In this document: piece by piece, positions 24,541 to 32,353 of the stretch | Numbering within the stretch: position 1 is the stretch's first letter | How the letters are laid out: each line of letters starts with the position of its first letter | NCBI GenBank assembly: GCA_022360715.1 | Contig: JAKSCG010000073.1 | Span: 1-35,059 of the forward strand | Source of the DNA: Halanaerobiales bacterium | Lineage (GTDB): Bacteria > Bacillota > Halanaerobiia > Halanaerobiales > DTU029 | Direction: 5' to 3' | Length of the DNA: 35,059 nucleotides | The notes under the pieces: model-generated | The model's input: only the letters and a program-made list of their open reading frames with translations | Database searches by the model: none | Told to the model about the DNA's origin: nothing | Translations under genes and position numbers: made by a program

Positions 24541-25071
24541 GTGTGTTTAATAAGAAAAGGACTTGTTATAATTATAATTTTCTTAATTGCTTTTGTAGTG
24601 CTACAAGTTTTGCAAATTGAAAAAATTCCGGATTATATCAGCGGATTGCTTTCCCCGGGCCAGCAGGTTGAAAGGCTAAAGCACTACGAAACCGGGCAGA
24701 TTAAAGAGGTCTATTTGGTAAAAGGTAATGGTAATCAGCAAGGTTTTATTCAAATAGTTAATTGCCCGGGTTATAATGGTTCAATTGAGATTTTGGTTAA
24801 GATTAATTTTCCGGAAAAAAAGCTGAGTGAGATCAGACTACTTAATCATAATGAAACACCTAATTATGGTGGATATATTGAAGAAGGCTGGTTCCTGGAA
24901 CGGTTTGTCGGTAAAAAGGCTGAACAGGAACTAGTACTGGTCAAACTGAGTCAGCAGAGCGCGGAGGAGGTTGTTGCCATTACAGGTGCAACCATCACCA
25001 GTCAGGGTGTATTGACCGGAGTTAATCAGGCTTTTGAAAATTTTAATAATTTCTTGCTAGATAGACTTTAA
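24541..25071 (+). CDS. Membrane-anchored FMN_bind-domain protein (RnfG/NqrC-like)
   Basis: First gene of the riboswitch operon. About 176 residues: one N-terminal membrane segment (residues 7-24), then an FMN_bind domain with CPGYNGSIEILVKI, IRLLNHNETPNYGGYIEE and VVAITGATITSQGV. In flavinylated relatives ApbE attaches FMN to the Thr of a D-x-x-[ST]-G-A-T motif; here T-G-A-T is present, but the usual Asp three residues earlier is Val, so covalent flavinylation is uncertain. Start is odd: the perfect AAAGGAGGTG overlaps GTG 24541, and the best-spaced in-frame codon is ATA at 24550. It is presumably an extracellular redox partner. Confidence 0.8.
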   Translation: MCLIRKGLVIIIIFLIAFVVLQVLQIEKIPDYISGLLSPGQQVERLKHYETGQIKEVYLVKGNGNQQGFIQIVNCPGYNGSIEILVKINFPEKKLSEIRLLNHNETPNYGGYIEEGWFLERFVGKKAEQELVLVKLSQQSAEEVVAITGATITSQGVLTGVNQAFENFNNFLLDRL

Positions 25072-25090
25072 CTTTATGGGGGTATGAAAA

Positions 25091-26164
25091 ATGAAAATGT
25101 TAAGATTGAGATTTTTGCCGGTGGTTTTACTAGTATTAATGATTACTGCTGTTAGTACGACAGTTTTAGCGGATTCGGATAGTATGATTATCAGTGGATT
25201 TGGAGAAGAAATTAAGATTACCGTGGCCGAAGTGAAAGAATTACCGGTAATTGAAAAAACAGTAGTCTCGGTCAATTCGGCCGGGAACAAAAAGGAATTT
25301 ACGATCACGGGAGCACTTTTGGCTGATCTCTTAAAGCAATACGGGAAATCCCAACAAAATTTGAAGGCGATTAGACTGATCGCCGGGGATGGTTATGAAA
25401 TCGACGTTGATCAATCAATTTTACAGCAGCGGGATATTATTATTGGTTATTTAATTGATGGGAAACCGATCAAAGAAAAATATCAACCCTTCCGGGTAGT
25501 AATTCCTGAGGAAAGGGCGATGTACTGGCTGAAAAATCTGATTAAAATCGAGGTTCTTGATCTGGCTGAGACAGTAGAGATCGATAAGGTATATTTTCTG
25601 GAAACAGCGATTTCGGAAGTAGAGCAGCTGGATTATACCTATTATGACAGTGTTGATCAAGCGGTCAAGGTTGCCGAGCTGATTGAAAAATTAGGTATTT
25701 CTACCGATTTGCGAACGGTCAGGATGTTAGCCAGTGACGGGTTGGACAAGGATGAGGAAAGGGATATCTTTGCTGGTGGCTATCTAAAAATAAGTGGTGA
25801 CTATGCTCCGATGTTTCTCTCCCCTGATCTGCCAAAGGGTATGTTTGTGAAAGACCTTTTATTGTTTAATTATGGTCAGAATGCGATTTGTTCTTTAAAT
25901 AACATGTTGAAGACCTTAAACCAGGTGACAGTTGGAGATATTACCGGGGTTAATATTGCTGATTTGTTGAGCCAGACGGGGTTAACTACTGCCGAGCAGT
26001 ATCGCTTTAAAGCTATTGACGGCTATGCGGTTGAAGTAGCTGCTACTGAGTTGGATAACGGGATTATCTATTTTGACCAAAAAGGGAGGGTCAGGACCTT
26101 TTTTGCTAATTTGCCAAAGAATTATTCGGTAAAATACCTATATTTAATTGAGGCAGTCCAATAA
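25091..26164 (+). CDS. Secreted protein with sulfite-oxidase-fold (Oxidored_molyb)-like modules
   Basis: A 357-residue protein with a clear signal peptide (residues 1-27, basic start, hydrophobic core, end VLA-DS). Residues ~35-155 follow the molybdopterin oxidoreductase-like fold: FTITGALLADLLKQYG, LKAIRLIAGDGYEIDVD, a KPIKEKYQPFRVVIPEE segment and WLKNLIKIEVL. Residues ~175-357 seem to repeat it (VNIADLLSQTGL, FKAIDGYAVEVAATEL ... VKYLYLIEAV). The N-terminal module has no Cys, and the cysteine that binds Mo in sulfite oxidases is not recognisable, so it is more likely a binding protein than an enzyme. It could bind a pterin cofactor outside the cell for the ECF transporter (inference). Confidence 0.78.
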   Translation: MKMLRLRFLPVVLLVLMITAVSTTVLADSDSMIISGFGEEIKITVAEVKELPVIEKTVVSVNSAGNKKEFTITGALLADLLKQYGKSQQNLKAIRLIAGDGYEIDVDQSILQQRDIIIGYLIDGKPIKEKYQPFRVVIPEERAMYWLKNLIKIEVLDLAETVEIDKVYFLETAISEVEQLDYTYYDSVDQAVKVAELIEKLGISTDLRTVRMLASDGLDKDEERDIFAGGYLKISGDYAPMFLSPDLPKGMFVKDLLLFNYGQNAICSLNNMLKTLNQVTVGDITGVNIADLLSQTGLTTAEQYRFKAIDGYAVEVAATELDNGIIYFDQKGRVRTFFANLPKNYSVKYLYLIEAVQ

Positions 26165-26190
26165 AAACGGAGAGGGGTAGGTTGTGTAAT

Positions 26191-26748
26191 ATGATCAAAA
26201 AAATGTTAGCTAGCTTTTCCATGTTTCATCTGGTAATTATCGCCTTGATGGCCGGGCTGGGCGTGGCGACCAAACCGCTTATTGTACCACTTGCCCATAT
26301 GATTACCGGTCCGTTGTATATTCCGGGGGGAGTTGTTGCCGGAGGATTTTATATGATGTGGATGGTGATCGGAGCCGGTCTGGTCGGGAAACGGGGTACT
26401 GCTACCTTAATAGCAGCAGTACAGGCGATCATGATGGTATCACTGGGGATTTTCGGTACACATGGACTGGTCAGTTTTTTTACCTATATTATCCCTGGTC
26501 TGGCGATTGATTTGATCCTGTTAATTTTACCAATCTCTACCCAAACCTTACTCGCCTGTTTTTTAGCAGGGATGGCTGCCAATCTAAGTGGTACTTTCCT
26601 GGTCAACCTGGTTTTTTTTCGATTACCCTTGGTACCTTTGCTATTAAGCCTCAGTAGTGCCGCACTTTCCGGGGGATTAGGTGGAATTGTAGCCTATCAG
26701 GTAGTTAATCGTTTCCAAAAGTTTGGCTTGAGCGGTGAAGCTGTTTAG
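26191..26748 (+). CDS. ECF transporter S component (YkoE-like)
   Basis: About 185 residues with six hydrophobic segments and no soluble domain, the size of ECF substrate-binding subunits. The IVPLAHMITGPLYIPGGVVAGGFYMMW region and the LVGKRGTATLIAAVQAIMM region resemble YkoE, the S component of a thiamine-precursor transporter, but the substrate specificity cannot be transferred. No TPP element is seen; the Moco-type RNA points to another ligand. ATG 26191 is used; TTG 26182 in the same frame is an alternative. The ATPases and T subunit follow at 28753-30821, separated by the phosphodiesterase and a small anchored protein. Confidence 0.82.
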   Translation: MIKKMLASFSMFHLVIIALMAGLGVATKPLIVPLAHMITGPLYIPGGVVAGGFYMMWMVIGAGLVGKRGTATLIAAVQAIMMVSLGIFGTHGLVSFFTYIIPGLAIDLILLILPISTQTLLACFLAGMAANLSGTFLVNLVFFRLPLVPLLLSLSSAALSGGLGGIVAYQVVNRFQKFGLSGEAV

Positions 26749-26756
26749 GAAGGAAG

Positions 26757-28247
26757 GTGTTTCTTATCTTGCGTTGGAAACAGATTGTTTTAGTTCTCAT
26801 ATTTTTTGTACTGGGATTAGGTACAGGCCTATTTTGGCCTGGTGGGGATAAATCTGGCTATATTCCTGCCCTGCGCTTAAGTGGTGATGTGGAAAAACCC
26901 CTGCAAGTTAAAGAATTAACTAAAAATAATCTGCTTAACATCGAGTACAGGGATTCCTCATACCGGGTGATTAGACTGAAAGAGTTGGTTGAGCGGGCGA
27001 TTCCCCGCTCAAACAATTATGAGCTGGTTTTAATTGGGGAAGACGGACTGACCGCCTGCCTGGCCGGGACTCAACTGGAAGAAAGTTATATTTACTATTC
27101 AACCAGTAGTGGTTGGTCTGCTTTAAACTTAAACCATCCAATTAGCAGTAATATTAAGCAACTGGAGCAGATCATCATCGTATCACTTGAACCTTTGCCG
27201 GACCGCACCCTGAGTTTTATCAGCCCGAACGAGAATATCAGGCAAATAAGCCCGGGCCAGTTGCTCAAAGGTGCGCTGACAGTCTATCCATACTTTGAAG
27301 GAGCATCAACATTTAAGGTAGAAGGGGTTAGTTACCGGACCGGTATTTACACCAGGCGGAGGCTCGTTAAGCCGGGCGAGCTGGTCGAGCGAGAGATAAA
27401 ACGTTCATTAATCATTGGTGCTAAAGGCGAAGAAATCCTTGACCAGGGAGGTTTTCTGGAGTTAGGGGACAATCAGGTTAACTATTTTAACCCGGCAAGC
27501 GGGAAAGGGCTCAAGAATGTCCGGGGGATTATCCTTGATGCTCCGGTCGCCCGTAACAGTGATGCTTTCCATGATGCCCTTTACTACCTGGAACAGGATC
27601 AACGGGTTTTAATTATTATGCTGGATGGATTTGGTTTTCATCAGTACAAATATGCGCTGGAAAATGGCTACGCCCCTTTTCTGGTCGGCACCAAGCGGGC
27701 CAATCGAGTCCTTTCGGTTTTCCAACCGGTTACCAATGCGGGATTGGCGGCTGTACTGACCGGAACCGGACCGGAGAATAACGGGGTTTATTCCCGCAAA
27801 CAAAAGGAACTGCAATCTGATGATATCTTTCAAAAAGCGGAAGAGATGGGTAAAAGGAGTGCCTATATCGAAGGGCATATTAAGATCTTAAATACTACGG
27901 TTGAACCTGTCCTTAATCCCGATGTTAATCAAAACGGGACTACCGATGATGAAATAATGGCGGCTGGTTTGGCAGCAATTGCCGAGGATTATGCCTTGCT
28001 CTTTGTCCATTTTCACGGGATCGATGATCAGGGTCATCACAGTGGCGACTTGAGTAGCAAGACGATGGAGATAGTCCGGGTTACTGATGCTTATCTACAG
28101 GAACTGGTTGCTGTCTGGCCGGGTCAGGTTATTATTACTGCTGATCACGGGATGCATCAGACCACAAGCGGGGGAAGCCACGGTATTGTTTGTTATCAGG
28201 ACCTTTTTGTTCCCTATCTTATTATTGAAGGAGGTAAACAGGGGTGA
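26757..28247 (+). CDS. Membrane-anchored phosphodiesterase/nucleotide pyrophosphatase with N-terminal Moco-domain-like region
   Basis: A 496-residue protein. Residues 5-25 form a membrane anchor. Residues ~35-145 (GDVEKPLQVKEL ... RVIRLKELVERAIP ... ELVLIGEDGLTACL) look like the sulfite-oxidase-type fold seen in the neighbouring proteins. Residues ~280-496 are an alkaline-phosphatase-superfamily catalytic domain: IIMLDGFGFHQY (metal Asp), QPVTNAGLAAVLTGTGPENNG (Thr nucleophile candidate), HFHGIDDQGHHSGD (Asp and His ligands), ITADHGM and SGGSHGI. The ligand set appears complete. It should cleave phosphoesters or pyrophosphates outside the cell. Start is GTG 26757 or, better spaced from AGGAAGG, TTG 26769. 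It overlaps the next gene by 4 bases. Confidence 0.85.
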   Translation: MFLILRWKQIVLVLIFFVLGLGTGLFWPGGDKSGYIPALRLSGDVEKPLQVKELTKNNLLNIEYRDSSYRVIRLKELVERAIPRSNNYELVLIGEDGLTACLAGTQLEESYIYYSTSSGWSALNLNHPISSNIKQLEQIIIVSLEPLPDRTLSFISPNENIRQISPGQLLKGALTVYPYFEGASTFKVEGVSYRTGIYTRRRLVKPGELVEREIKRSLIIGAKGEEILDQGGFLELGDNQVNYFNPASGKGLKNVRGIILDAPVARNSDAFHDALYYLEQDQRVLIIMLDGFGFHQYKYALENGYAPFLVGTKRANRVLSVFQPVTNAGLAAVLTGTGPENNGVYSRKQKELQSDDIFQKAEEMGKRSAYIEGHIKILNTTVEPVLNPDVNQNGTTDDEIMAAGLAAIAEDYALLFVHFHGIDDQGHHSGDLSSKTMEIVRVTDAYLQELVAVWPGQVIITADHGMHQTTSGGSHGIVCYQDLFVPYLIIEGGKQG

Positions 28248-28756
28248 AAAAGCCGATTATCATTACTTTAATTATCCTGGTTGTTATAGTCGGGATCACA
28301 GCTTATTTAAACCAGAAGGAGGTAGCTAATAAAGACCTTCTTCAGGAGAAAGCCTTAATCGCCATCAAAGCTGACGGCCAGGAAGTTGAGCAAATCAATT
28401 TTGCTTTTATCAAAGAGCAGGGGGAGCTGACCTTTAATAAAGAACTGGATACCAGTGAATCAGAACCTAGAGACCACAGCTATACTGGAGTGCCGTTTAA
28501 AAATATTATAACCGGGGTGGGAATCGAACTAGCGGACCGGCAGCAGATAATTGTCCGGGCAATCGACGGATATACGGTAGCTTTGACCAGTACGGAAGTA
28601 TTGGCCGATGATAATATTTATCTGGTCTATAAAAAGGACGGACAGTACTTAAAGGGAAAGAAGGAGGGGGGCTCAGGTCCCTACATGATTGTGATCAGAC
28701 GTGATCAATTTGGACAACGCTGGTGTAAGTTTGTTATTGAGGTAGAGGTAAAGTGA
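28244..28756 (+). CDS. Small anchored Moco-domain-like (Oxidored_molyb-type) protein
   Basis: A 170-residue protein with an N-terminal membrane segment (residues 4-21) and one extracellular domain. IIVRAIDGYTVALTSTEVLADDNIYLVYKKDG, GGSGPYMIVIRRD and FGQRWCKFVIEVEV follow the core of sulfite-oxidase-like domains (each stretch separated by a few residues). The single Cys near the C-terminus is not at the position expected for the Mo ligand, so it is probably a binder rather than an oxidase. GTG 28244 overlaps the preceding stop (GTGA), and its own TGA overlaps the GTG of ecfA1, indicating tight coupling to the transporter. Confidence 0.8.
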   Translation: MKKPIIITLIILVVIVGITAYLNQKEVANKDLLQEKALIAIKADGQEVEQINFAFIKEQGELTFNKELDTSESEPRDHSYTGVPFKNIITGVGIELADRQQIIVRAIDGYTVALTSTEVLADDNIYLVYKKDGQYLKGKKEGGSGPYMIVIRRDQFGQRWCKFVIEVEVK

Positions 28757-29442
28757 CGCTACCGATTATGGTCAAAGACCTTTCTTTCCGTTATCAGGGT
28801 AGTAAGAAAGAAATCCTGACGGGCATTAATATTACGGTTAATCAGGGAGAAATCCTGGCGATTGTTGGGTTAAGCGGTAGTGGGAAGTCAACCCTTTGCT
28901 ATTGTATCAGTGGGATTATCCCACACATTTACCAGGGTGAGCTGAGCGGAGAGGTTTTACTGAAAGGCAGTTCAACCCGCTCACTCAGTTTACCCCGGAT
29001 TGCTACTCAACTGGGGATTGTCTTTCAAAACCCGGAGACTCAGCTTTTTTTTCCGATCGTAGAAGATGAGATTGCTTTTGGACCGGAGAATTTGTGTCTG
29101 GCCAGGGAGGAGATTGGACAAAGATTGGCACAGGTTTTGGAGTTAACCGGGATGGAGCGGCAAAGGTATAGCAATCCCCAACTCCTTTCCGGTGGTCAGA
29201 AACAGCTGATTGCCCTATCTTCGGTTCTGAGCCTGCAACCGGATATCCTGGTATTTGATGAGGTCATGGCTCAACTTGATCCGGCGGGTAAAGAGCTGAT
29301 TAAAAATATGATTTTAAATTTAAAAGAGCAGGGTAAAACGGTGATCATGATTGATCATGATTGTGATAACCTGGTGATTGCGGATAAAGTAAAGATTTTA
29401 AAGCAGGGGAGGTTACTTGATTTTGATGGTACCTTTAGCTAA
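28753..29442 (+). CDS. ecfA1: ECF transporter ATPase A1
   Basis: A 229-residue ABC ATPase. Walker A GLSGSGKST (about residues 38-46), Q-loop GIVFQNPETQLFF, signature LLSGGQKQLIA, Walker B ILVFDEVMAQLDP and the switch DHDCDN are intact. The QNPETQ motif is typical of energy-coupling-factor ATPases. It forms a heterodimer with the next protein and powers import through the T and S subunits. GTG 28753 overlaps the previous gene's stop. Confidence 0.92.
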   Translation: MTLPIMVKDLSFRYQGSKKEILTGINITVNQGEILAIVGLSGSGKSTLCYCISGIIPHIYQGELSGEVLLKGSSTRSLSLPRIATQLGIVFQNPETQLFFPIVEDEIAFGPENLCLAREEIGQRLAQVLELTGMERQRYSNPQLLSGGQKQLIALSSVLSLQPDILVFDEVMAQLDPAGKELIKNMILNLKEQGKTVIMIDHDCDNLVIADKVKILKQGRLLDFDGTFS

Positions 29443-30100
29443 TTCAGGATTCCTTGAACTGATTGAAGTTGCTTTTTCTTATCCCGGTAATGAGTTTTCC
29501 CTGCAAGGGATTAATCAGCATTTTCAGCAAGGGGAATTTACTGCTATTATCGGGGCAAATGGCACTGGTAAAACAACTCTGGGGAAACTACTGGCCGGAA
29601 TAATTAAACCTGAGCAAGGACAGGTTTTAATTGCCGGCCGTGATAGCAGGGAAATCAGTCTTGGTCAGGTCGGTAAATTGATTGGGTATCTTTTTCAGCA
29701 ACCGGATCGACAATTATTTACTCCCACTGTCCGGGAAGAAATCGGCTTTGCCCTGGAGTTTAACGGTAGTTCTCCGGAGGTGATCAAGAAAAAGGTTAAT
29801 GATATGTTGGATATTTTTTCTCTCGCTGATTTAGCGGGGGCTGCCCCTTATCAGTTAAGTGCCGGAGAAAAACAACGGCTGGCCCTGGCCGCCCTGTTAG
29901 TCAATCAACCCCAATTCCTCATTCTTGACGAACCTACGACTGGTCTTGATCCGGTCCGCAAGCAAAAACTGGCTGAAGTCCTAAAAGAATTACAGGGAAA
30001 GGGGATCGGATTGGTTGTAATTAGTCACGATCTATCCTTTATCAGGAGTAATGCCGATCGGGTGCTCGTTATGGCAGGGGGTGGGCTAATTGCAGCTTGA
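29417..30100 (+). CDS. ecfA2: ECF transporter ATPase A2
   Basis: A 227-residue ABC ATPase with Walker A GANGTGKTT, Q-loop GYLFQQPDRQLFT, signature QLSAGEKQRLALA, Walker B FLILDEPTTGLDP and the switch VISHDLSF. Start is ambiguous: TTG 29417 or ATG 29426, with GGGGAGG at 29406-29412. Either overlaps the end of ecfA1 by 17-26 bases, and its own end overlaps ecfT, so the three subunits are translationally coupled. Confidence 0.92.
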   Translation: MILMVPLANSGFLELIEVAFSYPGNEFSLQGINQHFQQGEFTAIIGANGTGKTTLGKLLAGIIKPEQGQVLIAGRDSREISLGQVGKLIGYLFQQPDRQLFTPTVREEIGFALEFNGSSPEVIKKKVNDMLDIFSLADLAGAAPYQLSAGEKQRLALAALLVNQPQFLILDEPTTGLDPVRKQKLAEVLKELQGKGIGLVVISHDLSFIRSNADRVLVMAGGGLIAA

Positions 30101-30821
30101 TCCCAGGACAAAGTTGATCATGGTTTTTTCCCTTTCGACCCTGGCTGTTTTTGTCCAGGATAATCGGCTGCTGTTGTTAGTACTGATTGTATCGGTTTTA
30201 CTGGTAGCTTATTTTACGGCAGATTTCCGTTTTGTTAAAAAGGCCAGGAAGTTTATTATTCTGTTTTTAGGGATTGCGATTATCCAGAGCATTTTTGCCC
30301 CGGAAGGAGAGGTTTTGTTCAAGCTAGGTGACCTAACTCTGCTCACAGCCGGCGGTTTGCAAAAAGGGATCAGGGTAATTCTAAGGATGTTGATCATTAT
30401 CGTCTCGGCCGTAATAATGACCGGTTCCAGTGCCCGGGAGATTGTTCAGGGACTGATTCGGTGGAAGGTTCCCTTTGAGATTGCTTTTATGGTCTCACTG
30501 GCCACCCGTTTTTTACCGATTCTGGGCGAAGAAGCCAGAGATGTCTATATTGCTATTCAATTAAGGGGAATTGAACCGGAGAAGTTGCCGCTTAAACAGC
30601 GCATCAAATTATATTCATATTTATTAATGCCGGTTCTTACCGGAGTGATCGTTAAAGCCCGCGAATTATCTACTTCGATGGAAATGAGGGCTTTCCGGGC
30701 ATACCCCCGGCGAACCAGTTATTTAAGGCTGGAGTTTAAGCAACAGGATTACATTGTAATTATCCTCAGTTTATCCTTTTTAATGGTTATTTTATTACTT
30801 TATTTGTTAAATATTTGGTAG
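30090..30821 (+). CDS. ecfT: ECF transporter transmembrane subunit T
   Basis: A 243-residue membrane protein beginning QLDPRTKLI, typical of EcfT, with about five to six membrane segments. Two coupling-helix motifs are visible in the C-terminal half: IAIQLRGIEPEKLP and VKARELSTSMEMRAFRAYP, which dock on the two ATPases (the family's ARG-type motifs). Start TTG 30090 overlaps the ecfA2 stop by 11 bases. As the T subunit is encoded with a single S component, this seems to be a dedicated (group I) ECF transporter. Confidence 0.9.
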   Translation: MQLDPRTKLIMVFSLSTLAVFVQDNRLLLLVLIVSVLLVAYFTADFRFVKKARKFIILFLGIAIIQSIFAPEGEVLFKLGDLTLLTAGGLQKGIRVILRMLIIIVSAVIMTGSSAREIVQGLIRWKVPFEIAFMVSLATRFLPILGEEARDVYIAIQLRGIEPEKLPLKQRIKLYSYLLMPVLTGVIVKARELSTSMEMRAFRAYPRRTSYLRLEFKQQDYIVIILSLSFLMVILLLYLLNIW

Positions 30822-30834
30822 GAGTGATTAAGAA

Positions 30835-31593
30835 ATGAAGGTTTTTTCTGTTTTTGGGATTAGCGGTTCCGGTAAAACAACCACGATTGAGCGGATAATT
30901 GCGGAACTGAAAAAACGGAGGTATAGTGTCGGTTCGATTAAAGAGATCCATTTTGAGAAGTTTGCGATTGATCAGGAAGGGACTAATACTGATCGGCATA
31001 AAAAAGCCGGTGCGGAGTTAGTTACCGCCCGCGGCTATTATGAAACAGACATTCTCTATCCAACAAGATTATCACTGGAAGAGATCTTAAAGCATTATTA
31101 CTATGACTATGTGGTAGTTGAGGGGATTGCAGCAGGGAATTTTCCTAAAATAATAGCAGCGGCAGACGTTGAACAGATCGACCAAAGGCTGGATGATACT
31201 GTTTTTGCAATTGCCGGGAAGATAGCTAATCAAATGAGTGAATACAGGGGCTTACCGGTAATTAGCGGGATCGATCAAGCGGAAAAATTGGTCGACCTGA
31301 TTGAAGATAAGGTATTTGAGCAACTACCGGATTTCCCTAAGGAGTGCTGCTCAGCCTGTGGGTATAGTTGCCGTGAACTGGGAATAAATATTTTAAAAGG
31401 AAGAGCCAGCCGGGAAGATTGTGTACTTTCTTCATCGCGGATCAAACTATTCTTTGATAACCGGGAGGTTGAACTGGTTCCTTTTGTGCAGAATTTGCTG
31501 GAAAATGTTGTGACGGGAGTGGTGAGAGAACTAAAAGGGTATCAGCCCGGTTCTTCAATTGAAGTTAGGATTGGTTGCGATGAAAAGAGATAG
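30835..31593 (+). CDS. mobB: Molybdopterin-guanine dinucleotide biosynthesis protein MobB
   Basis: A 252-residue P-loop protein. FGISGSGKTTTIERII (residues 7-22) is the nucleotide-binding loop, and SIKEIHFEKFAIDQEGTNT followed by HKKAGAEL is the family-specific segment (GxDTxRHxxAGA). YDYVVVEGIAAGNFPKI contains the Walker B-like VVEG. The C-terminal part has a Cys-rich extension C-C-x2-C-G-x3-C then EDC ~20 residues later, which could hold an Fe-S cluster as in some anaerobe MobB proteins. MobB assists MobA in attaching GMP to molybdopterin. Its place in the operon ties the transporter to molybdenum or tungsten cofactor. ATG 30835 follows TAGGAGTG. Confidence 0.88.
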   Translation: MKVFSVFGISGSGKTTTIERIIAELKKRRYSVGSIKEIHFEKFAIDQEGTNTDRHKKAGAELVTARGYYETDILYPTRLSLEEILKHYYYDYVVVEGIAAGNFPKIIAAADVEQIDQRLDDTVFAIAGKIANQMSEYRGLPVISGIDQAEKLVDLIEDKVFEQLPDFPKECCSACGYSCRELGINILKGRASREDCVLSSSRIKLFFDNREVELVPFVQNLLENVVTGVVRELKGYQPGSSIEVRIGCDEKR

Positions 31594-32290
31594 ACCATCT
31601 GAGCAAAACAATCTTTTTTCCCACTATCAGCTGCGGAAAAAATTCACCAGTAAAAAAAATAAGGTTTATTTAATCAGGACGGTTACAACTGAAAGTGAGA
31701 GCAAAGATTATGTCCGGAAGGAAATGGGAAGCAAGCTGACCAAAGAAGCAGCGTTCTTATTAAAATTGCGGGAAAGGGGAGTAAGTGTACCGGAATTATA
31801 TCAATCCGGACCAGATTACCTAATTCTGGAGTATTTGCCCGGACCTACTTTGCTTGAGATTTACTGTCTGCTCGAATCAGAACAGGCTGACTTATCTGAA
31901 GTTAACCCTCTTTTTCAGGGATTGTCCAACTGGCTGCTTGATTTTTACCGGTCTTACGATTATAAATTTATTCTGGGTGATATCAATTTCAGGAACTTTA
32001 TAGTACTTGAAAAAAATAAAATTTTTGGACTGGATTTTGAAGATTGCCGAAAGGGGGCTGTTGAAGAAGATATCGGAAAGCTCTGTGCGTTCGGTCTGAG
32101 CTATCGACCGGTCTTTACAAACTGGAAATTGCGGGTAATAACTCTCCTTTTTCAAGACCTCACCGAAAAGCTATCATTAGACCGGGAATTAACCCGGTTA
32201 AAATTAAAAGAAGAGCTAGCAGAGATTGGTAAGAGAAGGAGATTATCTTTATCCAAAATCCAGCTGGAAGACTATTTGAAAAATTTTTGA
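31580..32290 (+). CDS. APH/Kdo-type small-molecule kinase
   Basis: A 236-residue protein kinase-like protein, last in the riboswitch operon. KDYVRKEMG supplies a candidate ATP-binding Lys, LTKEAAFLLKL the paired Glu, YLILEYLPGPTLLEI the hinge, FILGDINFRNFIV the catalytic Asp and Asn (the usual His before Asp is Leu-Gly), and IFGLDFEDCRKG the metal-binding Asp. The set looks active. Relatives include Kdo kinase, Bud32/RIO and APH enzymes. ATG 31580 overlaps the end of mobB by 14 bases. It may re-phosphorylate an imported, dephosphorylated compound (inference). Confidence 0.78.
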   Translation: MKRDRPSEQNNLFSHYQLRKKFTSKKNKVYLIRTVTTESESKDYVRKEMGSKLTKEAAFLLKLRERGVSVPELYQSGPDYLILEYLPGPTLLEIYCLLESEQADLSEVNPLFQGLSNWLLDFYRSYDYKFILGDINFRNFIVLEKNKIFGLDFEDCRKGAVEEDIGKLCAFGLSYRPVFTNWKLRVITLLFQDLTEKLSLDRELTRLKLKEELAEIGKRRRLSLSKIQLEDYLKNF

Positions 32291-32353
32291 TTTAACGGGA
32301 GAGCTGTCTTCCGGGTAACTCAAGCTGTTGATACTAATAAAAAAAATATAGTT

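Noticed and set aside
26191..30821. ECF operon taken as a thiamine-precursor (HMP) transporter because the S component looks like YkoE
   Set aside because: No TPP riboswitch or thiamine gene is present; the leader RNA, MobB and Moco-domain-like proteins point to a molybdenum or tungsten cofactor. YkoE likeness was used only to identify the S component.
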